Shown piece by piece: positions 1-9,226 of a stretch of 64,000 nucleotides of DNA. The notes beneath the pieces were generated by a model, which was given only the letters and a program-made list of their open reading frames with translations, did not search any database and was not told the DNA's origin. Position 1 is the first letter of the stretch, and each line of letters starts with the position of its first letter. Origin of the DNA: Desulfobacterales bacterium (GTDB taxonomy: Bacteria > Desulfobacterota > Desulfobacteria > Desulfobacterales > JAIPEE01); NCBI GenBank assembly GCA_021737275.1, contig JAIPEE010000006.1:61409-125408 (forward strand), in the 5' to 3' direction. Both the position numbers and the translations under genes were made by a program.

Positions 1-1654
<1,654 letters not shown>

Positions 1655-1942
1655 TTATCCGATAATGCCGAGAACATCGTCTTCGCGCATGATCAGGTAT
1701 TCTTCGCCTTCAATTTTCACTTCTGTGCCGGAGTATTTGCCAAAAAGTACTCGATCGCCTTTCTTTACTTCAAGAGCAATACGTTTGCCGTCATCGCTAA
1801 CTTTACCGTTGCCGATTGCAACAACTTTTCCCTCAGCCGGTTTTTCTTTTGCGGTATCAGGAATAATAATACCACCTTTTGTTGTTTGCTCTTCTGGAAC
1901 ACGCTGTACCAAAATTCGATCCTGTAATGGTGTGAGTTTCAT
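1655..1942 (-). CDS. groS: GroES co-chaperonin (10 kDa)
   Basis: Lid of the GroEL folding chamber. The 95-residue product has the normal family length and begins [15 protein letters not shown]. It carries the mobile-loop segment ([15 protein letters not shown], about residues 17-31) and the C-terminal strand [15 protein letters not shown] good ribosome-binding site (AAAGGAG) lies just upstream. It is the first gene of the groESL operon. I looked for a CIRCE operator or an RpoH-type promoter in the 520 bp upstream and recognised neither, so its heat-shock control is not evident from sequence. Confidence 0.97.
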   Translation of the reverse strand: MKLTPLQDRILVQRVPEEQTTKGGIIIPDTAKEKPAEGKVVAIGNGKVSDDGKRIALEVKKGDRVLFGKYSGTEVKIEGEEYLIMREDDVLGIIG

Positions 1943-2044
1943 CGCCTAACTTCTCCTTTCGATTTTGTTCGTTTAAGAATTTTAAAACAAAAACCGTAAT
2001 AATTATTTAATGCAAAAGCCTTTAATATGGCAGCTGCACTGGAT

Positions 2045-2080
2045 ACCGGCATACTTACCGGATTTAAAGTAGGTGCCGGT
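2045..2080. repeat. Imperfect inverted repeat in the groES leader region
   Basis: ACCGGCA at 2045-2051 pairs with TGCCGGT at 2074-2080. The inner bases are partly complementary. It lies about 100 bp upstream of the groES start and could be an operator or a leader RNA hairpin; its role is unknown. Confidence 0.4.
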
Positions 2081-2379
2081 TTTACTGTCTTATGTTGTGC
2101 GCTCTTGCGCCTACGTAGGAAATAATAACCACCCTTTTTTGTTTGTAAAGGGGAGCCCGGGGAATAAATGCATTTTTTTGATTGATTTTTTCAGCTATGC
2201 CATCAGCGAAAATCCATACGTTACTTTGTTATACAGGTTGATTTGAAAACCCTGACTATTAATTGATCCGAAACAGCGGAATTACATATTTTGAGCACCT
2301 TTTAAAAAACAACACTATATAATAAGGATAACACTAAAAGATTAGTGGAAGCATAATATAAACAGCTTTAACTGAAAGA

Positions 2380-2413
2380 GCGAATGGATTTAAATGTTAT
2401 AAATCGCATTCGC
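2380..2413. terminator. Stem-loop after the FmdB-family gene
   Basis: GCGAATGGATTT (2380-2391) pairs with AAATCGCATTCGC (2401-2413) with one bulged base. On the minus strand it follows the FmdB-family stop codon, but there is no strong T-tract, so termination is only possible. Confidence 0.35.
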
Positions 2414-2447
2414 CCGAATAGTATCTTACACCCCGAATAGTATCTTA
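2413..2447. repeat. 16-bp direct repeat
   Basis: CCCGAATAGTATCTTA occurs exactly at 2413-2428 and again at 2432-2447, a 19-bp offset, just past the end of the FmdB-family gene. It could be a protein-binding site or a slippage duplication. Confidence 0.7.
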
Positions 2448-2463
2448 TACAAAGATAACCTGA

Positions 2464-2742
2464 TTATAGAGATTTATCAGCTTTTTCCTTGGGCTGTTTT
2501 TTCGTATCAGTCGTTGTTTTTACCGCTGAAGCAGAGGTTCCGCTTGAATTTGAAGAGGTGGATTTATTAGCGTAATCCGTTACATACCAACCACTGCCTT
2601 TCAGGTGAAATGTGCTCTGAGAGATGAGTTTGTGAAGCTTTCCGGAACATTTGCTGCATTTGGTCAATGGTTTATCGGAAAAACTCTGGATCGCTTCTTC
2701 TTTATTTCCACACTTTGTACATTCATATTCATAAATTGGCAT
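2464..2742 (-). CDS. FmdB-family zinc-ribbon protein
   Basis: 92-residue small regulatory-type protein. The start MPIYEYECTKCGNKEE and the two CxxC pairs (Cys8/Cys11 and, about 18 residues later, CSKC) define the FmdB/CxxC zinc-ribbon family. After the segment FHLKGSGWYVTDY comes a low-complexity Ser/Thr/Lys tail (from about residue 60), which is common in this family. Family members have been linked to regulation of formamidase or to zinc-dependent control, but the function is generally unknown. A GGAGG ribosome-binding site precedes the start. It appears to be transcribed alone. Confidence 0.9.
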   Translation of the reverse strand: MPIYEYECTKCGNKEEAIQSFSDKPLTKCSKCSGKLHKLISQSTFHLKGSGWYVTDYANKSTSSNSSGTSASAVKTTTDTKKQPKEKADKSL

Positions 2743-2966
2743 TTTAAAATGACCTCCAACGTAAAATAATAACCAAAAGGATTTGGTTGATCCGATTATG
2801 TTATTTCGATTGGTCTAATATAGGTAACGATTACCCGTTGTCAAGATTAAAGCGAAAAAGCAGGCTGTTTTATTTAAATAACCATTCACTGTGAAACAGA
2901 CAGTTTTAATGTAAAATGACTAAAATGATTATAAATATTTTTAACCCTTCCATTATTTGTCTGGTA

Positions 2967-3503
2967 TCAGAAATCATGTATTTCCTCTATAGGGTCGCGC
3001 CATTTAATGTAAAATCGGAAGACATCGTCAATACCGTCCACCTTGACTTTTTTAAGGATTTTATGGGTTATATCGTGGACGCGTTTTTCTTCTGCAAGTT
3101 TTTCATCCGGAGAGGCATCAAAATTTTGCAGGAACTTACTGAACCGGACGATGTGTACCAGCTCATGTGTAATTATATAGAGGGAAAAAGGAAAAAGCTG
3201 TATGTCGGCCATCTTATTTAGAACAGATAGTACGGCATGATCCTGAAAACATATCTTATAAAAATCATAGTTTGAAGAGCCTAAGGCGGTATCGGATTTG
3301 CGTCCTTCATATCTGACTATCTGGGCAAAAGGCCCATACACAATTTCTTCAGGCTGGAGTTCTGCCAGTGTTTTGACATCATATTTTTGCCGCAGCCATT
3401 GAGACGTCGATAGTTTGAAATAGTTGCTGACGAGTTCCTCTGCCAATTTCGTCGAATCGGTTACAATATTAATTTGTTCCGGGCTGTATGTTTCAATCGA
3501 CAT
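2967..3503 (-). CDS. Uncharacterised HExxH (metalloprotease-like) protein
   Basis: 178-residue soluble protein with no signal peptide or membrane segment. The only recognisable signature is HELVH near residue 114, inside YIITHELVHIVRFSKF, followed about 20-30 residues later by a charged helix with EEKRVHDITHKIL. This HExxH plus downstream Glu/His arrangement resembles minimal gluzincin-type zinc peptidases, so a metal-dependent peptidase or a non-catalytic zinc protein is possible. A GGAG motif precedes the start. It appears monocistronic. No substrate can be proposed. Confidence 0.75.
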   Translation of the reverse strand: MSIETYSPEQINIVTDSTKLAEELVSNYFKLSTSQWLRQKYDVKTLAELQPEEIVYGPFAQIVRYEGRKSDTALGSSNYDFYKICFQDHAVLSVLNKMADIQLFPFSLYIITHELVHIVRFSKFLQNFDASPDEKLAEEKRVHDITHKILKKVKVDGIDDVFRFYIKWRDPIEEIHDF

Positions 3504-3650
3504 GGATTCTCCATAGCAAAAATAGATATTATTTTCAGGATATTATCATAACATATTGGGCGGATCAATCAGTATGGTGTTTTTTGTTAAAATAAAAAAA
3601 ATACCGGGGTTCTTTTTCGTTGAGCTGAAATATTAAATTTAAAAAAAGTC

Positions 3651-3680
3651 TGGACATTTTATTTTGAATGATGGTATAGA
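3651..3680 (+). promoter_or_regulatory. Predicted sigma-70 promoter of the small basic protein gene
   Basis: TGGACA (3651-3656) and TATAGA (3675-3680) are separated by 18 bp, about 40 bp upstream of the TTG start at 3721. Confidence 0.4.
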
Positions 3681-3720
3681 GCCATTTTTATAATTAAAAT
3701 TCAAAACAGGAGGTGATCTG

Positions 3721-3819
3721 TTGGGTAGCGTAATAAAAAAACGAAGAAAAAAAATGCGTAAGCATAAACACAGAAAACTTTTGGCACGTACGCGTCATCA
3801 GAGAAGAAAAGGTAAATAA
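3721..3819 (+). CDS. AURKAIP1/COX24 (mS38-like) small basic protein
   Basis: A 32-residue, extremely Lys/Arg-rich protein: GSVIKKRRKKMRKHKHRK, then LLARTRHQRRKGK. This matches the short AURKAIP1/COX24 domain, related to mitochondrial ribosomal protein mS38 and found in small bacterial proteins thought to bind the small ribosomal subunit. The start is TTG, chosen because a near-perfect AGGAGGTGATC ribosome-binding site ends 3 bases before it and the family signature begins at once. A strong terminator follows. It is too short for standard gene callers. Ribosome binding is inferred from the family, not visible here. Confidence 0.82.
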   Translation: MGSVIKKRRKKMRKHKHRKLLARTRHQRRKGK

Positions 3820-3844
3820 TGCTACCTGCAGTCTCTTAGGATTA

Positions 3845-3889
3845 TAAAAAAAGCGCCGATCATTGTTATAATCATCGGCGCTTTTTTTT
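3845..3889. terminator. Bidirectional rho-independent terminator
   Basis: AGCGCCGAT (3852-3860) pairs with ATCGGCGCT (3874-3882). The stem is flanked by A-rich sequence on the left and eight T on the right, so it can end both the small basic protein transcript (plus) and the hflKC transcript (minus). Confidence 0.9.
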
Positions 3890-3909
3890 GTTTTTGTAGT
3901 AGAGAAAAT

Positions 3910-4872
3910 CTACTTGTTAATCGAGAACCCCTTCAGGTACTTCAGAAAGTCGGCGTCTGTTGATAAAACAAGAGAGCTGTTTTCACCTAAGGTTTCACTA
4001 TAAATTTCGAGTGTTTTTGTAAAGGCATAAAATTCAGGATCTACGTTATATGCTTTGGCATATATCTTGGTTGCTTCGGCATCAGCCTTACCTTTTATTC
4101 CCTGTGCCGTCTTATAGGCTTCAGATGTGATCTGTTTTAAATCTCTCTCCTTTTCACCAAATATTTTCCGTGCTTCACCTGAACCTTCTGAGCGGAATTT
4201 TTCTGCAATTTGTTTACGTTCAGCAATCATTCTATTGTAAACGGATTCTCTAACCTGTTTTACATAGTTTATGCGTTTGATTTTTACATCAACAAGCTCA
4301 ATGCCGAACTGGGCAACTTTTGGTTTGGCCTGGTCAATAATTTCCTTCGTGATTTTTTCGCGGCCGATTTTGATTTGATAAATTACCCTTTGATCCTTTT
4401 TTAAATCATCGATACCAACTTCAAAGGTATCAAGCGTCCGGTTACTTTTTCTAACCGTTTCTATTAGCGGATATGAGGTAATCGCATTTCTGACTGATGA
4501 GTCAATAATTTCACTCAATTTGACCTGTGCGGTTGTTGTGTTGTTTACAGCCTGGATAAACCTTATTGCATCAACAATTTTCCACCTGGCAAACGTATCA
4601 ACCCATATGTAGGTTTTATCCTTAGTCGGAATCTGGCCCGGCTCACCGTCCCAATTAAGAATATTTTTGGGAAAAACATTGGCTTTATCAATAAAAGGAA
4701 CTTTTGGTTTCAGACCGGGTTCTATGATCGTTTCGCCGACAACCTTACCAAACCGGGTAATGACAACCTGTTCTGTTTCGTCGACAATATAAAGTGGTCG
4801 GGCATCGGGTATTGCTATCAATATAAAACCCAATACCAAAATGACAGGGAGAATTATATTTTTAATTTTCAT
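3910..4872 (-). CDS. hflC: HflC, regulator of membrane protease FtsH
   Basis: 320-residue SPFH/prohibitin-family protein that with HflK forms a large membrane complex around FtsH and modulates its proteolysis. One N-terminal membrane segment (about residues 5-22) is followed by the band-7 domain, with VDETEQVVITRFGKVV near residue 30 and the typical GLKPKVPFIDK. A long charged helix (about residues 200-280, rich in AERKQIAEKFRSEG-type repeats) is expected for ring assembly. Its ATG overlaps the hflK stop by 4 bases, indicating translational coupling. Confidence 0.95.
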   Translation of the reverse strand: MKIKNIILPVILVLGFILIAIPDARPLYIVDETEQVVITRFGKVVGETIIEPGLKPKVPFIDKANVFPKNILNWDGEPGQIPTKDKTYIWVDTFARWKIVDAIRFIQAVNNTTTAQVKLSEIIDSSVRNAITSYPLIETVRKSNRTLDTFEVGIDDLKKDQRVIYQIKIGREKITKEIIDQAKPKVAQFGIELVDVKIKRINYVKQVRESVYNRMIAERKQIAEKFRSEGSGEARKIFGEKERDLKQITSEAYKTAQGIKGKADAEATKIYAKAYNVDPEFYAFTKTLEIYSETLGENSSLVLSTDADFLKYLKGFSINK

Positions 4873-5897
4873 TTTAAGCCTTCCTTATTTTTACCCAGAT
4901 TCAGCAAGGGGAGAAGATTATTTTGTTCAGCATCAATAATATATTTTTGATCCAGTTTGGGATAAATTTCCCGTAAGGCTTCAAGATACAGCCGCTGCCT
5001 TGTGATATCTTTGGCCTTGGCGTATTCCTGATACAAGGCGGTAAATCGTGCGGCATCACCCTTTGCCCTGTTTACACGATCAAGAGCGTATCCTTCGCCG
5101 GCCTTGATGGTTCGTTCAGCTTCACCCCTGGCTGCGGGAATGGCCTTGTTGTATTCTTCCTGGGCCTGGTATATCATCTGTTCCTTTTCCTGCTTAGCCT
5201 GGTTTACCTCGTTGAAAGAGGGCTGGACACGTTCGGGAACGTTGGTTGTCTGCATGGCAATGGTTGTAACAAGGATGCCGGCCTCAGCCTGGTCAAGCTC
5301 TTTTTGCAAAACATCTCTGGCTTCAAGGGCAATTTCGTCACGTTTACTGATAACTTCATTAATGCTTCTGTCACCAACTACAAGGCGCATAGTGGATTCA
5401 GACATGTCTCTCAATAGCCCTTTTACATTCTGAACTTTAAAAAGATAGTTATATGGATCTTTTTTCTGGTACTGCACAATCCAGGGAACGACAGCAACAT
5501 TCAGATCCCCTGTCAGCATCAGGGAGGGGTTATTTTCACCACTGGAGAAAGAGGAAATGCTCCTGTTGTCCTCAAAAGCAGTGATATCAAATTTTTCAGT
5601 ATTATAATTCAGAATATCAACCGTTGTCACCTTTTCTATACTGATCGGCAGTTTGAAATGCAAGCCGGGTTGCTCTGTTCTTACATACTTTCCAAAGCGT
5701 TGAATAATACCTACCTCATTTGGTTCGACTTTATAAATCATGGTATAGGCCAGCGCTATTACCAGAATAATTACAATAATAATCGGACCGCCGGAAAAAT
5801 TGATTTTTTTAAAGTTTTTAAGGATATCATCCATCTGAGGCGGCTTGCCGTCTCTGCCTTGCTGCTGCGCCTTGAGTTTGTCCCAGTCCCAGTTCAT
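4869..5897 (-). CDS. hflK: HflK, partner of HflC in the FtsH-modulating complex
   Basis: 342 residues. A short cytoplasmic N-terminus rich in Asp/Lys/Gln leads to one membrane segment (about residues 38-54) and the SPFH domain beginning YKVEPNEVGIIQRFGKYV. A helical region full of Ala/Glu/Gln (about residues 220-300, including EEYNKAIPAARGEAERTIK) follows. Both the gene order hflK-hflC and the 4-base overlap are standard. The C-terminus is short and lacks a long proline-rich tail. Confidence 0.95.
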   Translation of the reverse strand: MNWDWDKLKAQQQGRDGKPPQMDDILKNFKKINFSGGPIIIVIILVIALAYTMIYKVEPNEVGIIQRFGKYVRTEQPGLHFKLPISIEKVTTVDILNYNTEKFDITAFEDNRSISSFSSGENNPSLMLTGDLNVAVVPWIVQYQKKDPYNYLFKVQNVKGLLRDMSESTMRLVVGDRSINEVISKRDEIALEARDVLQKELDQAEAGILVTTIAMQTTNVPERVQPSFNEVNQAKQEKEQMIYQAQEEYNKAIPAARGEAERTIKAGEGYALDRVNRAKGDAARFTALYQEYAKAKDITRQRLYLEALREIYPKLDQKYIIDAEQNNLLPLLNLGKNKEGLK

Positions 5898-6075
5898 AAT
5901 GTACCTTTTGGTTCTTGTTTAAATTAATTATTAATAATTGAAAAAATTAGTCCGATGAAACCATTAAAGATTTATTGAATTTAATATTTTGATATTTATT
6001 TTATATGGCATTTTAACACTATACGTCAAGTCAAGAATGAGAATTGTTGGCCTTCAGGGGAATAATTAATTTTCT

Positions 6076-6116
6076 TTGACATCAGGGCCTAATACTTTTA
6101 TTGACAAGCACTTGTC
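6076..6116 (+). promoter_or_regulatory. Promoter with overlapping palindrome upstream of the DciA-like gene
   Basis: TTGACA (6076-6081) is followed after 17 bp by TATTGA (6099-6104). A perfect inverted repeat GACAAG-CA-CTTGTC lies at 6103-6116, overlapping the -10 region, and could be a repressor site. A second TTGACA starts at 6101. Confidence 0.4.
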
Positions 6117-6160
6117 GGGACATATACGCTATCGTAGTTTATAAAAGGCAGGATTATAAA

Positions 6161-6478
6161 ATGGCACCACAGCAAAAGTCACCTCGCAAGATTATCCATA
6201 TAAAAGATATTCTTGATGAGGCGCTTAAGAGCTTTCGTCAGGAACCGGATACGGAACTGCTGGAAGTCTGGAAACTATGGGAAGGTATTGTAGGACAGGT
6301 GATTGCCGAAAACACCAAACCGGCAGCCTTTAAGGGCAAGCTTTTAATTGTTCATGCTTCTAGCTCTACATGGATCCAACAGCTTCAATTTTTCAAAAAG
6401 GACATCATTTCCAAGATCAATATTGCCCTCGGAGGGAAGCACGTTGATGATATCCGCTTCAAGATTGGCCGGATATGA
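6161..6478 (+). CDS. DUF721/DciA-like protein
   Basis: 105 residues. The region KIIHIKDILDEALKSF, then WKLWEGIVGQVIAENTKPAAFKGKLLIVHASSSTWIQQL, matches the DUF721 domain shared with DciA, the ancestral loader of the replicative helicase DnaB. I start at the ATG at 6161: it has a purine-rich AGGCAGGA upstream, whereas an upstream in-frame ATG (6101) would add 20 poorly conserved residues and would lie within the promoter. It overlaps the next gene by 4 bases (ATGA). A role in helicase loading is inferred from the family. Confidence 0.8.
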   Translation: MAPQQKSPRKIIHIKDILDEALKSFRQEPDTELLEVWKLWEGIVGQVIAENTKPAAFKGKLLIVHASSSTWIQQLQFFKKDIISKINIALGGKHVDDIRFKIGRI

Positions 6479-7203
6479 AGGCGGATTTTATAAAAACCGA
6501 TACTTTTTTTAATGGTCGCATTAAGGTCAAACAGCACCTGAATGGATACCGATTTTCAATTGATGCTGTATTGCTCGCATGGTTTGCAGGACGGATTTCC
6601 GGAGAAAAAATTCTGGATCTTGGAACAGGGTGCGGTATCATTCCACTCATTATGGCCCATAGAAATCCGGATTCAACCATTTATGGGATTGAGGTCCAGG
6701 AAGCGCTTGCCAACGTTGCGTCAGAAAATATTTCAGAAAACAGTTTTGATAACCGTGTCACCATAATGTGCCGGGATATGAAATCGATTTCCCAAGAGCT
6801 TGTTTCCGGCCCGGTTGATCTGATTGTAACTAATCCGCCATACAGAAAGGCTGAATCCGGTCGAATCAATCCTGATGATCAGAAAGCATGTGCCAGACAT
6901 GAAATACTGATTTCCCTTGAGGATGTTATCAACACGGCGAGACGGATGCTGAGGGTTGCCGGGCGGCTTATTGCCATCTATCCGGCAGAGCGTCTTGCCG
7001 ACATGATGTCATCTATGCGGCTTTCCGGAATTGAACCCAAGGTCTTGAGGATGGTTCATTCCCGACAGGATTCTGAGGCAAAGCTTGTTATCGTTGAAGG
7101 TGTGATGGAGGGGAAACCCGGTTTGAAGGTTTTTCCGCCGGTTATTATATATAATGATGATGGCTCTTATACCGAAACAGTAGAAAGAATGTTTCAGCCA
7201 TAA
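6475..7203 (+). CDS. tRNA1(Val) adenine-37 N6-methyltransferase-like protein
   Basis: 242-residue Rossmann-fold, SAM-dependent methyltransferase. Motif I is ILDLGTGCGIIPL (about residues 46-58) and the catalytic NPPY is at residues 120-123, characteristic of N6-adenine methyltransferases. The N-terminal GYRFSIDAVLLAWFA is the hallmark of the TrmN6/YfiC group, which modifies A37 of tRNA-Val. Length matches E. coli YfiC. It is translationally coupled to the DciA-like gene. Confidence 0.87.
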   Translation: MKADFIKTDTFFNGRIKVKQHLNGYRFSIDAVLLAWFAGRISGEKILDLGTGCGIIPLIMAHRNPDSTIYGIEVQEALANVASENISENSFDNRVTIMCRDMKSISQELVSGPVDLIVTNPPYRKAESGRINPDDQKACARHEILISLEDVINTARRMLRVAGRLIAIYPAERLADMMSSMRLSGIEPKVLRMVHSRQDSEAKLVIVEGVMEGKPGLKVFPPVIIYNDDGSYTETVERMFQP

Positions 7204-7264
7204 AAATTCCGAAGGAAGTACCCTTTTTTTTAATCTGATTTCAAACCGGAAGTTTTGCCTGAAA

Positions 7265-7317
7265 TTCTTAATCGTAATCCCTGAATATGAAATGCTAAGT
7301 AGGATTACGATTAAGAA
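7265..7317. repeat. Long perfect inverted repeat between convergent genes
   Basis: TTCTTAATCGTAATCC (7265-7280) and its exact complement (7302-7317) flank a 21-base loop. There is no T-tract after the stem on either strand (an A-run follows on plus), so it is not a textbook terminator, although it sits between two convergent genes. Confidence 0.75.
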
Positions 7318-7339
7318 AAAAAATAAAAACGGAGGGTGA

Positions 7340-8665
7340 TCAGGACAACTTATTTATCACCTGACCCGTAATGACCTTGGGATAAAAATAGGTGGATTTT
7401 CTCGGCATGGTATATCCTGCTTCGGCCACCCGTTGAACCTGTTCCATCCGGGTTGAATTAAGAATAAAGGCAATTTTACTTTCACCGGAGGATATCTTGT
7501 CTATGGCCAGGTTGTCATCACTTACGAAATTGATCTGCTTTTTGTCATCAAGCATTTCCTGGTCAAACCCGAGAATCTCTTTAAGGATCAGTCTTGTCAA
7601 TACTGTTACATCCAGCTCCCTGAGTGATGCGTGAAGCTCGTTTCCAAACATTTCATCCATGATACCCGGTTTTACCGTAAGCTGGTAAAAGGCTTTCGTA
7701 TCTTTCATGAATACGCCAATAGTCGGGGTCGCTGATTTCATTCTCAGAGAAGTTATAAATTCATCTCCGGCTGCATGCAGTTCACCCTCATTGAAACCGA
7801 TCGTTGTGATATTAAAACAGGTTTCAGCTTTTTCAATAAAGGACTCAATCTTACTGTTATCAATTTCAGGAAGCAGGCGGTGTGCCGGCAGAATAATCAT
7901 GCCGGGGTCTTCCATGCTGCAGAGATACATCATTATAAAATTGGCCGGATGATCATCTGAAAAGTCATCGCTGTTATTTTTCAACCGGTCTCTGTAATTC
8001 AGAGCGGTTTCATACCGGTGGTGGCCGTCAGCAATATAGAGCCGTCTTTTTTCCATGGCGGTTATGACCCTTGCCTGAACTTCTTTATCAACGATTTTCC
8101 AGAGCCGTTGTCTCAATCCATCGGTATCAACAAAATCCATGTCCGGATCATTTTCAAGTGCAGCCGCTTTCAGTGTCTCCAGAACATTTTCTTTGTCTGA
8201 ATATATTGAGAAAATACAACTGAGGTTTGCTTTGCATGCCTGGATAAGGCCAAGCCGCTCTGATTTGACCTTTGAAAAGGTTGTCTCATGAGGCAGGATA
8301 ACCCCCTTATCAAATGGTTCCAGGCCAACAGCAGCAATAAGTCCATAACGGGTAAACGTTCGTCCGGCAGCTTCAAAATCTACGGCAGTCAGATAAAAGG
8401 CCGGTTCTTCATCACGAACAAGCACGCCATCTGAAAGCCAGTTGTTTAAATTAGCTGCTGCGCGGGTATGCGGGTTATCTGACTCAGAATCGGTGCTTTC
8501 AGCTCTGTTCAGGATCAGGCGGATGATATTTTGCGGATGGCGCTCATAAAAGTCGTCTCGCTCTTTACTGGAAATAACATCATATGGCGGTGTGGTCACA
8601 CTGGCCATATCATCAATTTTATCCTTATTATATACGACTCCCTGAAAAGGGATTATTTTTGCCAT
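7340..8665 (-). CDS. DUF1015 family protein
   Basis: 441 residues, the usual length for this widely conserved family of unknown function. Family signatures include the N-terminal IIPFQGVVYN, TTPPYDVIS near residue 25 and YIADGHHRYETALNY near residue 210. The His-rich ADGHHRYE motif is suggestive of a ParB/Srx-like nucleotide-binding core, but no activity is established. An AAGGA ribosome-binding site precedes the ATG. It is transcribed away from the tRNA genes. Confidence 0.9.
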   Translation of the reverse strand: MAKIIPFQGVVYNKDKIDDMASVTTPPYDVISSKERDDFYERHPQNIIRLILNRAESTDSESDNPHTRAAANLNNWLSDGVLVRDEEPAFYLTAVDFEAAGRTFTRYGLIAAVGLEPFDKGVILPHETTFSKVKSERLGLIQACKANLSCIFSIYSDKENVLETLKAAALENDPDMDFVDTDGLRQRLWKIVDKEVQARVITAMEKRRLYIADGHHRYETALNYRDRLKNNSDDFSDDHPANFIMMYLCSMEDPGMIILPAHRLLPEIDNSKIESFIEKAETCFNITTIGFNEGELHAAGDEFITSLRMKSATPTIGVFMKDTKAFYQLTVKPGIMDEMFGNELHASLRELDVTVLTRLILKEILGFDQEMLDDKKQINFVSDDNLAIDKISSGESKIAFILNSTRMEQVQRVAEAGYTMPRKSTYFYPKVITGQVINKLS

Positions 8666-8924
8666 GAAGAAAATCCTTTTTTTCCGTTATGATTGAAGAT
8701 CTGGCACCTGATACTATAAACTTCTATGATGTTCAAGATAAAAGGCCGTTGGTACCCTGAATTAATTAAGGAAGTTAATGTTCCCGATTCTATGGTTTTG
8801 TATTATTTTGTAAATATATTTCATGAACAAATACTTTTTTGATATAAAAAATTCTTAAGAAGCTTATTGACAGAAAAGGGTAAAAATTATATTTGATCTT
8901 ACTTTCTGTTGAAATGGAAGTACT

Positions 8925-9017
8925 GGAGAGGTGGCCGAGCGGCTGAAGGCCCCGCTCTCGAAAAGCGGTATCCTGCCAAAAGCGGGATCGTGGGTTCGAA
9001 TCCCACCCTCTCCGCCA
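8925..9017 (+). tRNA. tRNA-Ser(CGA)
   Basis: Acceptor stem GGAGAGG pairs with CCTCTCC. The anticodon arm CCGCT-CTCGAAA-AGCGG gives anticodon CGA (codon UCG), and a long variable arm typical of tRNA-Ser follows. The T arm is GTGGG-TTCGAAT-CCCAC. CCA is encoded (9015-9017). Confidence 0.97.
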
Positions 9018-9100
9018 TATATTACAAGCTCCGGCTGTAATAATATGCAGGACTTAAAAGCCTGTAAAATGCGGAGAAAAATTCAGGTCTTTAAAAATAC

Positions 9101-9194
9101 GGAGAGATGACCGAGCTGGCTGAAGGTGCACGACTGGAAATCGTGTGTGTCGTTTATAGCGGCACCGAGGGTTCGAATCCCTCTCTCTCCGCCA
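9101..9194 (+). tRNA. tRNA-Ser(GGA)
   Basis: Acceptor stem GGAGAGA pairs with TCTCTCC. The anticodon arm CACGA-CTGGAAA-TCGTG gives anticodon GGA (codons UCC/UCU). A long variable arm, a T arm with GGTTCGAATCC and an encoded CCA (9192-9194) are present. It lies 83 bp after the first tRNA-Ser and just upstream of dnaX, probably cotranscribed. Confidence 0.97.
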
Positions 9195-9226
9195 TTTCTT
9201 GAAAGATTTTACAGGAAGCTTTTGAA

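Larger units (their letters stand above)
1943..2463. other. Intergenic region upstream of groES and downstream of the FmdB gene
   Basis: 521 bp with no credible gene. It should contain the groESL promoter (minus strand), but no clear CIRCE, RpoH or sigma-70 element was identified. It holds an imperfect inverted repeat at 2045-2080, a stem at 2380-2413 that may end the FmdB-family transcript, and a 16-bp direct repeat at 2413-2447. Confidence 0.6.

Noticed and set aside
1943..2300. CIRCE operator or RpoH promoter for groESL
   Set aside because: No TTAGCACTC/GAGTGCTAA repeat and no CTTGAA/CCCCAT pair was found on the minus strand; the inverted repeat at 2045-2080 has a different sequence.
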